This document shows positions 1 through 6,662 of a DNA stretch of 8,561 bases, one piece after another; positions within the stretch are counted from its first letter, which is position 1; every line of letters starts with the position of its first letter. The position numbers and the translations under genes were made by a program. The notes beneath the pieces were generated by a model. It searched no databases. It was given only the letters and a program-made list of their open reading frames with translations, and was not told the origin of the DNA. The stretch comes from Methanothrix sp. (GTDB lineage Archaea > Halobacteriota > Methanosarcinia > Methanotrichales > Methanotrichaceae), in contig JAJRAT010000148.1 of NCBI GenBank assembly GCA_028682845.1, positions 1 to 8,561 of the forward strand, in the 5' to 3' direction.

Positions 1-42
1 AAGGCCGGGGACTTCCCGCTTCGTCCTTCGCAATCCTACGAG
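1..42 (-). mobile_element. Probable remnant of an IS200/IS605-type right end (TnpB 3' tail), cut by the window edge
   Basis: The first bases, AAGGCCGGGG, look like one arm of a GC-rich terminal hairpin whose partner would lie left of the window. They are followed by CTTCCCGCTTCGTC (12-25), which matches CTTCCCACTTCATC at 8467-8480 beside the right-edge TnpB hairpin at 12 of 14 positions; both differences are G/A transitions. Read on the minus strand in the equivalent frame this gives ...RRTKREVPGL, resembling the MKWEAAPFR tail of the right-edge TnpB. An in-frame TAA at 45-43 interrupts the frame, so this is at most a decayed tail. The layout (hairpin arm, then tail codons) is the basis of the call; the similarity is short and could be coincidental. 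Confidence 0.35.
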
Positions 43-130
43 TTAAAACCCTGAGAGAATTTCCCCAAATTTTTGCCGTTTCCTCGCTGACAAAGACGCT
101 GCAGCCCGTTCAAAATTGCTCTCTGCAAAA

Positions 131-174
131 TCCCGCTATCTAGTTAAAGAAGCAGCGACTATAATTTAGCGGGA
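131..174 (+). promoter_or_regulatory. Leader of the amidase-deiminase gene with an 8-bp inverted repeat
   Basis: TCCCGCTA (131-138) and its exact reverse complement TAGCGGGA (167-174) flank a 28-base AT-rich stretch just before the ATG at 181. Between them lie TATA-like stretches (AGTTAAAGA about 142-150, CTATAATT about 159-166). The second arm also supplies the only purine-rich sequence (GCGGGAAAG) near the start, so it may double as a weak ribosome binding site. The repeat could be an operator or an RNA stem that hides the start. The repeat is seen directly; the function is inferred. Confidence 0.35.
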
Positions 175-180
175 AAGATA

Positions 181-2139
181 ATGGAACACGACAGAGTTAT
201 CGTCGGCTTGATTCAAACATCCGTTTCGGAAGACCTCAAGGAGAATCTCGGGAAGACCATCCTAAAACTGGAATGGGCGATAGCCGGAGGTGCAAAGATA
301 ATCTGCCTTCAGGAGCTTTACAGGACGCGCTACTTCCCGCAATGGGAAAAAACGGATGCGTCCGTACTGGCGGAGAGCATCCCCGGCGAGTCGACACAGG
401 TCCTGTCCGCCCTCGCCAGGAAGCACGAGGTAGTGATAATCGTGCCCCTCTTTGAGAAGGGCGAGGCAGGCTACTATAATTCCGTGGCCGTCATCGATGC
501 CGACGGCAGCTTGCTTGAGACCTATCGCAAAGTGCACGTTCCCCACGACCCGCTGTTTTATGAGAAGAGCTTTTTTTCCCCGGGCGAAGAGTATCGGATT
601 TACGAGACCCGCTATGCGAAGTTCGCGGTTCTCATCTGCTATGATCAGTGGTTCCCGGAGGCAGCGCGCGCCGTGGCCCTGGGCGGAGCCCAGATCATCT
701 TCTATCCGACAGCTATCGGCTGGATCAAGGGTGAGGAGAATCCTGCCGAGGGCGACTGGCATGATGCCTGGGAGACGATTCAGCGCAGCCACGCCATCGC
801 CAACAGCGTGTGCGTGGCAGCCGCAAACCGGGTCGGGCAGGAGGGCGACCTGATCTTCTGGGGCGGCTCCTTTGTCTGCGACTGCTTCGGCAAAGTCCTG
901 GCGCGGGCCGGCAGCAGCGAGGATGAGGTTATTATCGCAGAGCTGGACCTCGCCCGGAACGAGGAAGTGCGGGAGGGTTGGGGCTTCTTCCGTAACCGCA
1001 GGCCTGATACCTACTGGCCGCTCATCGAAATGGTGAAAGAGACGGAAAAGGCCGGAAAAGCGGAAAAGCTGGCGGGAAAAGCCGAGCTTGGCCCGGAGGA
1101 CACGCCCCGCGCTCTTGGATACCACATGCCCGCCGAGTGGGATAAGCACGAGGCCATCTGGCTCTCCTGGCCCTATGACCTGGACAGCTTCCCCCAGATC
1201 GATTCAGTCGAAAAAGCGTACGTCGCCATCATCAAGGCCATCCACACGAGCGAGACCGTCAATTTGCTGGTAAAAGATGAGCTGATGCAGGGGCGGGTCA
1301 TCGATGCACTGCGGCAAGCCTCAGTCGATCTGCACCGCATCAAATTCCATTTGATCGATTACGCGGATGTCTGGTTCCGGGACTATGGCCCCACTTTCAT
1401 CATCCGCCGCCAAAAGGAGAAGGGAAGGCCCGGCCTGGCTATGGTCAACTGGATCTTCAACGCCTGGGGCGAGAAGTACCAAGAGCTGATGTGCGACACC
1501 AGGATTCCCGGCATCATCAACGAGGACCTGAAGCTGCTGCGCTTCCAGCCGGGAATCGTGCTGGAGGGCGGCTCCATCGATGTGAACGGCTGCGGGACCG
1601 TCCTGACCACGGAGCAATGCCTGCTGAACAGAAACCGCAATCCGTCCTTGAGCAAAGAGGAGATCGAGACGTACCTGAAGGAGTACCTGAACGCGTGCAA
1701 AGTCATCTGGCTGAAGGAAGGAATCGCCGGAGACGACACGGACGGCCACGTGGACGACATCGCCCGTTTCGTGAATCCTACAACGGTTCTCTGCGCCTTT
1801 GAGGACGATCCCGAGGACGAGAATTATGTGCCGCTGAAGGAGAACTACGCGCTGCTCTGCCGCGAGACCGACCAGGACGGAAACCCGCTGACGGTGATCA
1901 AGCTCCCCATGTCCGGGCGCATGGGCTTGGAGCGGCGGCTGCCTGCCAGCTACGCCAATTTCTACATCGGCAACGATGTGGTGATGGTTCCGGTCTTCGG
2001 GCACAGGAACGACAAGGCGGCACTAGAGATTATTCAGGAGGCTTTTGCGGGGCGCAAGGTTGTGGGGATCAACTGCCGGGAGATGGTGGCGGGGCTGGGA
2101 ACGATTCACTGCGTGAGCCAGCAGGAGCCGAAGGTCTGA
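181..2139 (+). CDS. Fused N-carbamoylputrescine amidase / agmatine deiminase
   Basis: A 652-residue bifunctional cytosolic enzyme of polyamine synthesis. Residues 1 to about 283 form a nitrilase-superfamily amidase of the AguB type, which hydrolyses N-carbamoylputrescine to putrescine, CO2 and ammonia. Its expected catalytic residues are visible: E45 in CLQELYRTRYFP, K117 in YRKVHVP, E128, and nucleophile C153 in LICYDQWFPE. Residues about 309-652 form an agmatine deiminase (AguA, guanidino-modifying fold), which makes N-carbamoylputrescine from agmatine. It shows MPAEWDKHEAIWLSWP near its start, DVWFRDYGP (396-404), LEGGS (461-465), GDDTDGHVDD with H523, and GTIHCVSQQEP with catalytic C644. 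Each half is close to full family length (about 290 and 340). A Lys/Glu/Ala-rich linker (about 284-308) joins them. No ATG, GTG or TTG with a ribosome binding site lies at the junction, so separate translation of the second half is unlikely. ATG 181 is the only start candidate after the in-frame stop at 145-147. The domain order is opposite to reaction order, but the fusion would allow passing of the shared intermediate. Both activities are inferred from motifs; confidence in the two families is high. Confidence 0.93.
   Translation: MEHDRVIVGLIQTSVSEDLKENLGKTILKLEWAIAGGAKIICLQELYRTRYFPQWEKTDASVLAESIPGESTQVLSALARKHEVVIIVPLFEKGEAGYYNSVAVIDADGSLLETYRKVHVPHDPLFYEKSFFSPGEEYRIYETRYAKFAVLICYDQWFPEAARAVALGGAQIIFYPTAIGWIKGEENPAEGDWHDAWETIQRSHAIANSVCVAAANRVGQEGDLIFWGGSFVCDCFGKVLARAGSSEDEVIIAELDLARNEEVREGWGFFRNRRPDTYWPLIEMVKETEKAGKAEKLAGKAELGPEDTPRALGYHMPAEWDKHEAIWLSWPYDLDSFPQIDSVEKAYVAIIKAIHTSETVNLLVKDELMQGRVIDALRQASVDLHRIKFHLIDYADVWFRDYGPTFIIRRQKEKGRPGLAMVNWIFNAWGEKYQELMCDTRIPGIINEDLKLLRFQPGIVLEGGSIDVNGCGTVLTTEQCLLNRNRNPSLSKEEIETYLKEYLNACKVIWLKEGIAGDDTDGHVDDIARFVNPTTVLCAFEDDPEDENYVPLKENYALLCRETDQDGNPLTVIKLPMSGRMGLERRLPASYANFYIGNDVVMVPVFGHRNDKAALEIIQEAFAGRKVVGINCREMVAGLGTIHCVSQQEPKV
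1044..1081 (+). repeat. Slippage-like GGAAAAG repeats encoding the interdomain linker
   Basis: Four copies of GGAAAAG start at 1044, 1054, 1062 and 1075, with spacings of 10, 8 and 13 bases. They encode the low-complexity linker around ETEKAGKAEKLAGKAE between the amidase and deiminase domains. The irregular spacing keeps the frame open overall. A purine-rich repeat of this kind can grow or shrink by replication slippage, which would give a variable-length flexible tether. Confidence 0.6.
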
Positions 2140-2204
2140 AGATCATTTTATCGGTGAAGGATAGCAGAACTACGACTCGCAGGGAAAAATGAAGGTTGGC
2201 AGCG

Positions 2205-2249
2205 ATGGCGGGCCATACCGTCACCGCTTGTTCTTCGTTTTCTCTTTTT
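2205..2249 (+). terminator. Probable T-rich transcription terminator between convergent genes
   Basis: After the stop of the fusion gene, the plus strand has a small stem (ATGG at 2205-2208, CCAT at 2213-2216) and then a T-rich tract at about 2229-2249 (TTGTTCTTCG followed by TTTTCTCTTTTT). Archaeal terminators are mainly T-tracts, so this fits termination of the plus-strand gene before it runs into convergent rfcS. For rfcS the minus-strand T content is poorer (ATTTTT near 2190-2185). Confidence 0.45.
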
Positions 2250-2272
2250 ATAGCCGGGATTGACGCCTCGGA

Positions 2273-3241
2273 TTACAGCGCTTTCGAATTCGACGCATCC
2301 AGCGCAAAGTAAGCCAGCAATGCCTCCAGTTGAATGCGCTCGTTTGCTCCTTCCGTCATGCGGAAGTCGATCTCACCGATGCGGTCGATGAGCCTTACCT
2401 TGTCCTTATCCGGGATATCCAGGTCGAGCATGGCCCTGTGAATCTGGACCACCACATCCTGACCGGAGAGGCCCTTGGAGAGCAGCAGATCGTCAAGCAT
2501 ACTCCGTGCGCCCACGAAGTCGCCCTTGAGGGCGGTGTTGATGAAGTTTTTAATCTCCTCCGGCTTGGCGGTTGAAGTGATCTGGTAGATCGTCTCTTCG
2601 TCAACCTGATCGCCCATGAGAGCCGCAGCCTGAAGAGCGTTGATGGCTTTGCGCATGTCGCCGCCTGCAACGTATTCGATGGCTTGCAGGCCGCCGTCCG
2701 ACACTTGCAGAGCCTCTTGCTCGGCGATGAATTTGATGCGTTTGCCGACTGCCTGCGCCGACAGCGGCTTGAAGCGGTAAACGGCACAGCGGGACTGAAT
2801 GGGCTCGATGATCTTGGAGGAGTAATTGCAGGAGAGGATAAAGCGGGTGGTGGCGGAGTAGCGCTCCATCGTCCGGCGCAGCGCGCTCTGGGCATCGTTG
2901 GTCAGGGCGTCCGCCTCGTCCAGGAATATAACCTTAAAATCAGCCTCGCCCAGGGGTGCCATGCGGGCGAAATCCTTCACTTTGTGGCGGATGATGTCGA
3001 TGCCTCGCTCGTCGCTGGCATTCAGCTCGATGAAGTTGTTCCTCCAGGTATCGCCGAAGACCTCCTTGACGATAGATATGGAGGCGGCAGTCTTGCCCAC
3101 GCCCGGCGGCCCGGAGAAGAGCAGGTGCGGCAGGTTTCTCGTCTTGACATAGGACTTGAGGCGGCGGATAATCTCATCCTGGCCCACGATGTCGTCCAGC
3201 CTCTCGGGCCGGTACTTCTCGATCCAGATCTCCTCTTTAAT
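2273..3241 (-). CDS. rfcS: Replication factor C small subunit (clamp loader ATPase), ATT start
   Basis: A 322-residue AAA+ ATPase. With the RFC large subunit it forms the archaeal clamp loader that opens PCNA and places it on primed DNA. Family hallmarks are all visible: the N-terminal [19 protein letters not shown] block, Walker A GPPGVGKT (44-51), NASDERG near 75, Walker B FLDEAD (D108, E109), the SRC arginine-finger motif (150-152) and sensor-2 GGDMRKAIN near 193-201. The C-terminal third is the RFC collar domain. The first conventional start in this frame is GTG at 3187, but that would remove the conserved KYRP block. Between the upstream in-frame TGA (3268-3266) and KYRP there is no ATG, GTG or TTG. 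The codon at the expected position, before [11 protein letters not shown], is ATT (3241-3239), preceded by GGAGG (3254-3250) at 8-base spacing. I therefore place the start at ATT. Length then equals the usual family length (about 320). A sequencing error changing ATG to ATT is the main alternative. It is transcribed divergently from ileS. Confidence 0.95.
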   Translation of the reverse strand: MKEEIWIEKYRPERLDDIVGQDEIIRRLKSYVKTRNLPHLLFSGPPGVGKTAASISIVKEVFGDTWRNNFIELNASDERGIDIIRHKVKDFARMAPLGEADFKVIFLDEADALTNDAQSALRRTMERYSATTRFILSCNYSSKIIEPIQSRCAVYRFKPLSAQAVGKRIKFIAEQEALQVSDGGLQAIEYVAGGDMRKAINALQAAALMGDQVDEETIYQITSTAKPEEIKNFINTALKGDFVGARSMLDDLLLSKGLSGQDVVVQIHRAMLDLDIPDKDKVRLIDRIGEIDFRMTEGANERIQLEALLAYFALDASNSKAL

Positions 3242-3249
3242 ACTTGACC

Positions 3250-3254
3250 CCTCC
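3250..3254 (-). promoter_or_regulatory. Shine-Dalgarno site that decides the rfcS start
   Basis: The minus strand reads GGGGAGGGG at 3256-3248 with core GGAGG at 3254-3250, exactly 8 bases before the ATT codon at 3241. ileS, across the divergent region, has the same GGAGG core at the same 8-base spacing from its GTG. This supports initiation at ATT rather than at the internal GTG at 3187, which has no comparable site at the right distance. Confidence 0.7.
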
Positions 3255-3274
3255 CCTAAAAGGTTTCAGGCTGT

Positions 3275-3290
3275 CCTTAAATCAATATTG
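3275..3290 (-). promoter_or_regulatory. Candidate TATA box for rfcS
   Basis: On the minus strand an AT-rich block CAATATTGATTTAAGG (3290-3275) is the only TATA-like stretch close upstream of the rfcS ribosome binding site. A box centred near 3286-3280 would place transcription start about 25 bases downstream, around 3260-3255, giving a very short leader. The block abuts or overlaps the first unit of the tandem repeat. No experimental support. Confidence 0.35.
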
Positions 3291-3374
3291 CTCCAGGTCC
3301 AACATTGCTCCCAGGTCCAACATGCTTCCAGGTCCAACATTGCTCCCAAGTCGAACATTGCTCCCAGGTCCAAT
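3287..3374. repeat. Five-copy ~18-bp tandem repeat in the rfcS/ileS divergent region
   Basis: Units on the plus strand: 3287-3303, 3304-3321, 3322-3338, 3339-3356 and 3357-3374, with consensus ATTGCTCCCAGGTCCAAC. Lengths are 17, 18, 17, 18 and 18; the third unit also changes ATTGCTC to ATGCTTC, and the fourth has AAGTCGAAC. Two of five units lose one base, so the array is not under frame constraint. This argues against it being coding despite open frames on both strands. It sits directly upstream of the rfcS promoter and about 57 bases before the ileS TATA box. It could be repeated protein-binding sites or a neutral minisatellite. Confidence 0.9.
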
Positions 3375-3430
3375 AAACCGATGAAGGTCCCGCAGCGATC
3401 ACTCAAGAGTATGGAGAAGGTCACAAAGGC

Positions 3431-3438
3431 TAAATATA
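3431..3438 (+). promoter_or_regulatory. TATA box for ileS
   Basis: TAAATATA (3431-3438), preceded by the purine-rich CAAAGGC that could serve as a BRE, lies about 31 bases before the ribosome binding site. Transcription would start near 3460, leaving a short leader of about 20 bases that holds the Shine-Dalgarno. No leader structure for amino-acid sensing is apparent in so short a leader. Confidence 0.55.
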
Positions 3439-3468
3439 GATGTGTCACATGGTGGAAAATCGTTTTTC

Positions 3469-3473
3469 GGAGG
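3469..3473 (+). promoter_or_regulatory. Shine-Dalgarno site of ileS
   Basis: CGGAGGAAC with core GGAGG at 3469-3473 is 8 bases before GTG at 3482 and fixes that GTG as the start. The next in-frame GTG (3494, residue 5) is too far away. Confidence 0.8.
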
Positions 3474-3481
3474 AACTGTAA

Positions 3482-6400
3482 GTGATTACCGAGGTGACGG
3501 GCCAGTACAATGCGCAAGATCTGGAAAGCCGGATCAGACAGCTGTGGGAAGAGGCACAAACCTACCGCAAGGTGCGGGAAATGAGAGTTGGCGGAAAGAA
3601 GTTCTTCTTCGTCGACGGGCCGCCTTACACCACAGGTCGCATTCACCTCGGCACAGCCTGGAATAAGGTCATCAAAGACTCCGTTCTGCGCTACAAGTCC
3701 ATGAACTGTTTCGAGGTCAAGGACCGGGCCGGATGGGACATGCACGGGCTTCCCATCGAGGTCAAGGTAGAGGAGTCATTCGGCTTCCGGAATAAGAAGG
3801 ACATCGAGACCTACGGCGTGGACAAGTTCATCCAGAGATGCAAAGAGTTCGCGCTGCGCCAGAAGGATGACATGACGGCCCAGTTCAAGATCCTGGGGGC
3901 CTGGCTGGACTGGGACGATCCCTACATGACCCTCAAGAACGAGTACCTGGAGGCGGCCTGGTGGACTCTCAAGAAGGCGAATGAGCATAACCTCCTGGAA
4001 AGGGGCCTGCGCGTGGTGAACTGGTGCCCGCGCTGCCAGACGGCCATCGCCGACTCCGAGGTGGAGTACTGGGATGAGACCGACTATTCCATTTATGTGA
4101 AATTCCCCGTCGAGGGCGAGGAGAACACCTACATAGTCATCTGGACCACCACGCCCTGGACCATTCCCGCCAATGTGGCAGTGGCCGTCAACCCCACGTT
4201 CGAGTATTCCAAGGTTCGCGCCTGGAAGGACGGAGGCGTGGATGTACTGATCATGGCCTCCGATCTGGTGGAGCCGGTGCTGAAGATCGGACGCTACAAG
4301 GATTACGAGTTGCTGGGAACCCTTTCCGCCGAGGAGATGCAAAAGCTCACTTACACTCATCCTCTGCTCGACCTCGTGCCGGGACAGAAGGGCATCAAGC
4401 ACGGCGTTCATGCCGCCGATTTCGTCACGGCGGAGAACACCGGCTGCGTGCACATTGCTCCCGGACACGGTCTGGAAGATTATGAGCTGGGAATGAAAAA
4501 GCACCTGGAGATCTTCTGCCCGGTGGGCGGGGACGGAAGGTACACGGAGGCTGCGGGCGAGAAATACGTCGGCCTTTACGTTAAGGAAGCGGACACCGAC
4601 GTCATCCGCGATCTGGAGGAGCACGACAGACTGCTCGCCCAGGGGAGGCTGACGCACCGCTACGGCCACTGCTGGCGCTGCAAGACGCCAATCATCTTCA
4701 TCGCCACCAGCCAGTGGTTCCTCAGAATCTCCGACTTGCGAGACAAGATGCTCGACGAGGTCTCCAAGATCACCTGGTATCCGGAGTGGGCGGGCTCGGC
4801 GCGCTTCTCCGACTGGATCAACAACGCCCGCGACTGGTGTATCTCTCGGCAGCGGTACTGGGGAATTCCCCTGCCCATCTGGACCTGCCAGAAGTGCGGC
4901 CACCTGGAAGTTATAGGTACGGCGGCGGAGCTGGAGGAGAAGTGCGGCTGCAAGCTTAGCGACCTGCACAGACCGGATGTGGACGCCGTAACCTGGGAGT
5001 GCTCCTGCGGCGGCAAGATGGTGCGCTCGCCGGATGTCTTCGATGTCTGGTTTGACAGCGCCGTAGCCTCCTGGGCAACGCTGCATTTCCCAAGCCAAGA
5101 GAAAGAATTCCAGGAATGGTGGCCTGCAGACTTCATCACCGAGGGCCACGACCAGACGCGCGGCTGGTTCTACTCGCAGCTAGGCGCATCCATGGTCTCC
5201 TTTGGCCGGGCGCCCTACAAGAGCGTGCTCATGCACGGCTTCACACTGGACGACCAGGGCCGCAAGATGTCGAAGAGCATCGGCAACATCGTCCAGCCGG
5301 AGGAGGTGGTACAGAAATTCGGAGCCGACATCCTGCGCGCTTACGTGCTGGGAGCCAACGCTCCCTGGGAGGATCTGCATTTCTCCTGGGAAGCCCTGGA
5401 AAATACGGCCCGCATGCTCAATATCTTCTGGAATGCCTACCGCTTCGCTCTGCCTTACATGATCCTGGACAGGTTCGATGCCGAGAAAGCCGACCTTTCC
5501 AGGTACGAGAAGAGCCTGCGAGCCGAGGATCGCTGGATACTATCCCGGGTGAACAGCCTGGCCGAGGACGTCACGAAGAGCATGGAAGAGTACCAGTTGC
5601 ACCGCATCATCCGTTCGATATCCGATTTCATCCTGGAGGATCTCTCCCGCTGGTACATCCAACTGGTCCGCCCCCGCACCTGGATTGAGCAGGACGACCC
5701 TGACAAGCTGGCCGCCTACGCCACCATTTATGAAGTGCTGGTCAAGCTCAGCCGCATCATGGCACCCTTCACGCCCTTCCTCTCCGAGGCCATCTACCAG
5801 AATCTGGTGGTCGGGCTCAACCCCAATGCTCCCCCGTCGGTGCACATGTGCGAGTGGCCGAAAGCGGATGCAAGCCGCATCGACAAGCGGCTGGAGGCCA
5901 GCATGTCCCTGGTGAGGGAGATCTCAGAGGCGTCCTCCAACGCCCGCCAGAAGAGCGGGCGCAAATTGCGCTGGCCTGTCTCGGATATTGTAATCGCGCC
6001 CGCCAAGGATGCCGTGGACCTGGACAACCTGGAGTTTGTGCTCAAGGGCCAGACCAACTCCAAGAAGATCACAGTCCTCTCTCCGGGCGAGAAGCCGCAG
6101 ATGGACCTGGAGATGGCGCCCGTCCACAAGAAGATCGGGCCCGTGCACAAGGGAGAAGCCAGATTTGTCGTGGAGGCTCTGAAGACCGCCAACGCCGCCC
6201 TGGTCAAGAAGCAGCTTGACGAAAGCGGAAAGGCGGGCCTCAGCTATGAGGGCAAGAATTACGACATAACAGCAGAGATGGTGCAGTTCAAGGAAAAGCC
6301 GCCGGAAAACCTCTCCGCAGCCGAGTTCTCCAAGGGCTTCGTCTACGTGAATGTCACCCTCACTCCGGAGCTTGAGTCGGAGGGCTACTCTCGCGAGATC

Positions 6401-6643
6401 ATTCGCAGGATTCAGGACATGAGAAAAGAATTGGACCTGCGGGTGGAGGATCAGATCCGGGCCGTGGTGGACATCGAGAGCAAACCCATTCTCGACCTGG
6501 CCCTGCGCCAGAAGGATCACATTGCCAGCGAGGTCCGGGCGGCGGAATTCGAGCTGGGTCTCGGCCTGGAACTCAAAGGAAAACTGGTAAAGGATTGGGA
6601 GATCGAAGGAGTCTGCGTGCGCATCAGCGTGGACAGGAAATAG
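3482..6643 (+). CDS. ileS: Isoleucyl-tRNA synthetase, archaeal/eukaryal type
   Basis: A 1053-residue class I synthetase that charges tRNA-Ile with isoleucine in the cytosol; the length is typical of the archaeal/eukaryal form. The ATP-site HIGH motif appears as HLGT (55-58) within VDGPPYTTGRIHLGTAW, and KMSKS is at 595-599 in GRKMSKSIGN. The CP1 insertion holds the editing domain (ITTTPWT-type block as IWTTTPWTIPANVAVAVNP near 222-240), which removes mischarged valine. Cysteine pairs able to bind zinc are at C182/C185, C397/C400, C469/C472 and C507/C509. The conserved ISRQRYWGIPLP runs from 454. The anticodon-binding helical domain follows (SRWYIQLVRPRTW), then a long C-terminal extension. 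Start is GTG, set by a good GGAGG. It is divergent from rfcS and followed 19 bases later by a DUF151 gene, probably cotranscribed. The large open frames on the opposite strand are shadows caused by high third-position GC. Confidence 0.97.
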   Translation: MITEVTGQYNAQDLESRIRQLWEEAQTYRKVREMRVGGKKFFFVDGPPYTTGRIHLGTAWNKVIKDSVLRYKSMNCFEVKDRAGWDMHGLPIEVKVEESFGFRNKKDIETYGVDKFIQRCKEFALRQKDDMTAQFKILGAWLDWDDPYMTLKNEYLEAAWWTLKKANEHNLLERGLRVVNWCPRCQTAIADSEVEYWDETDYSIYVKFPVEGEENTYIVIWTTTPWTIPANVAVAVNPTFEYSKVRAWKDGGVDVLIMASDLVEPVLKIGRYKDYELLGTLSAEEMQKLTYTHPLLDLVPGQKGIKHGVHAADFVTAENTGCVHIAPGHGLEDYELGMKKHLEIFCPVGGDGRYTEAAGEKYVGLYVKEADTDVIRDLEEHDRLLAQGRLTHRYGHCWRCKTPIIFIATSQWFLRISDLRDKMLDEVSKITWYPEWAGSARFSDWINNARDWCISRQRYWGIPLPIWTCQKCGHLEVIGTAAELEEKCGCKLSDLHRPDVDAVTWECSCGGKMVRSPDVFDVWFDSAVASWATLHFPSQEKEFQEWWPADFITEGHDQTRGWFYSQLGASMVSFGRAPYKSVLMHGFTLDDQGRKMSKSIGNIVQPEEVVQKFGADILRAYVLGANAPWEDLHFSWEALENTARMLNIFWNAYRFALPYMILDRFDAEKADLSRYEKSLRAEDRWILSRVNSLAEDVTKSMEEYQLHRIIRSISDFILEDLSRWYIQLVRPRTWIEQDDPDKLAAYATIYEVLVKLSRIMAPFTPFLSEAIYQNLVVGLNPNAPPSVHMCEWPKADASRIDKRLEASMSLVREISEASSNARQKSGRKLRWPVSDIVIAPAKDAVDLDNLEFVLKGQTNSKKITVLSPGEKPQMDLEMAPVHKKIGPVHKGEARFVVEALKTANAALVKKQLDESGKAGLSYEGKNYDITAEMVQFKEKPPENLSAAEFSKGFVYVNVTLTPELESEGYSREIIRRIQDMRKELDLRVEDQIRAVVDIESKPILDLALRQKDHIASEVRAAEFELGLGLELKGKLVKDWEIEGVCVRISVDRK

Positions 6644-6646
6644 ATC

Positions 6647-6655
6647 GGTGGTGAT
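6647..6655 (+). promoter_or_regulatory. Shine-Dalgarno site that decides the start of the DUF151 gene
   Basis: GGTGGTGAT (6647-6655) matches the archaeal SD consensus GGAGGTGAT at 8 of 9 positions and stands 7 bases before ATG 6663. The two GTG triplets inside it (6648, 6651) are in frame with the gene and could be mistaken for starts, but here they serve best as the ribosome binding site. Confidence 0.75.
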
Positions 6656-6662
6656 TTATAAT

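Noticed and set aside
1096..1128. Separate translation start for the agmatine deiminase half (ATG 1126)
   Set aside because: The only GGAGG nearby is about 26 bases upstream of ATG 1126, too far, and the frame is continuous with the amidase half.
262..1149. 295-codon minus-strand frame opposite the fusion gene
   Set aside because: Antisense shadow of the amidase domain; no family motifs and no plausible start signal.
3287..3374. Possible CRISPR array
   Set aside because: The units are directly adjacent with no unique spacers and only about 18 bp long; no cas genes are present.
3156..3485. Plus-strand frame across the tandem repeat (repeated SNIAPRSN-like peptide)
   Set aside because: Overlaps the rfcS N-terminus and the ileS control region, and the repeat units vary between 17 and 18 bases, so there is no frame constraint.
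3266..3745. Minus-strand frame through the tandem repeat with Trp/Cys-rich repeats
   Set aside because: Mostly antisense to the ileS start and to its promoter; no ribosome binding site.
3776..5149. 457-codon open frame on the minus strand opposite ileS
   Set aside because: It lies wholly within strongly supported ileS, has no ribosome binding site or recognisable domain, and its composition is that of an antisense shadow of a GC-rich gene.
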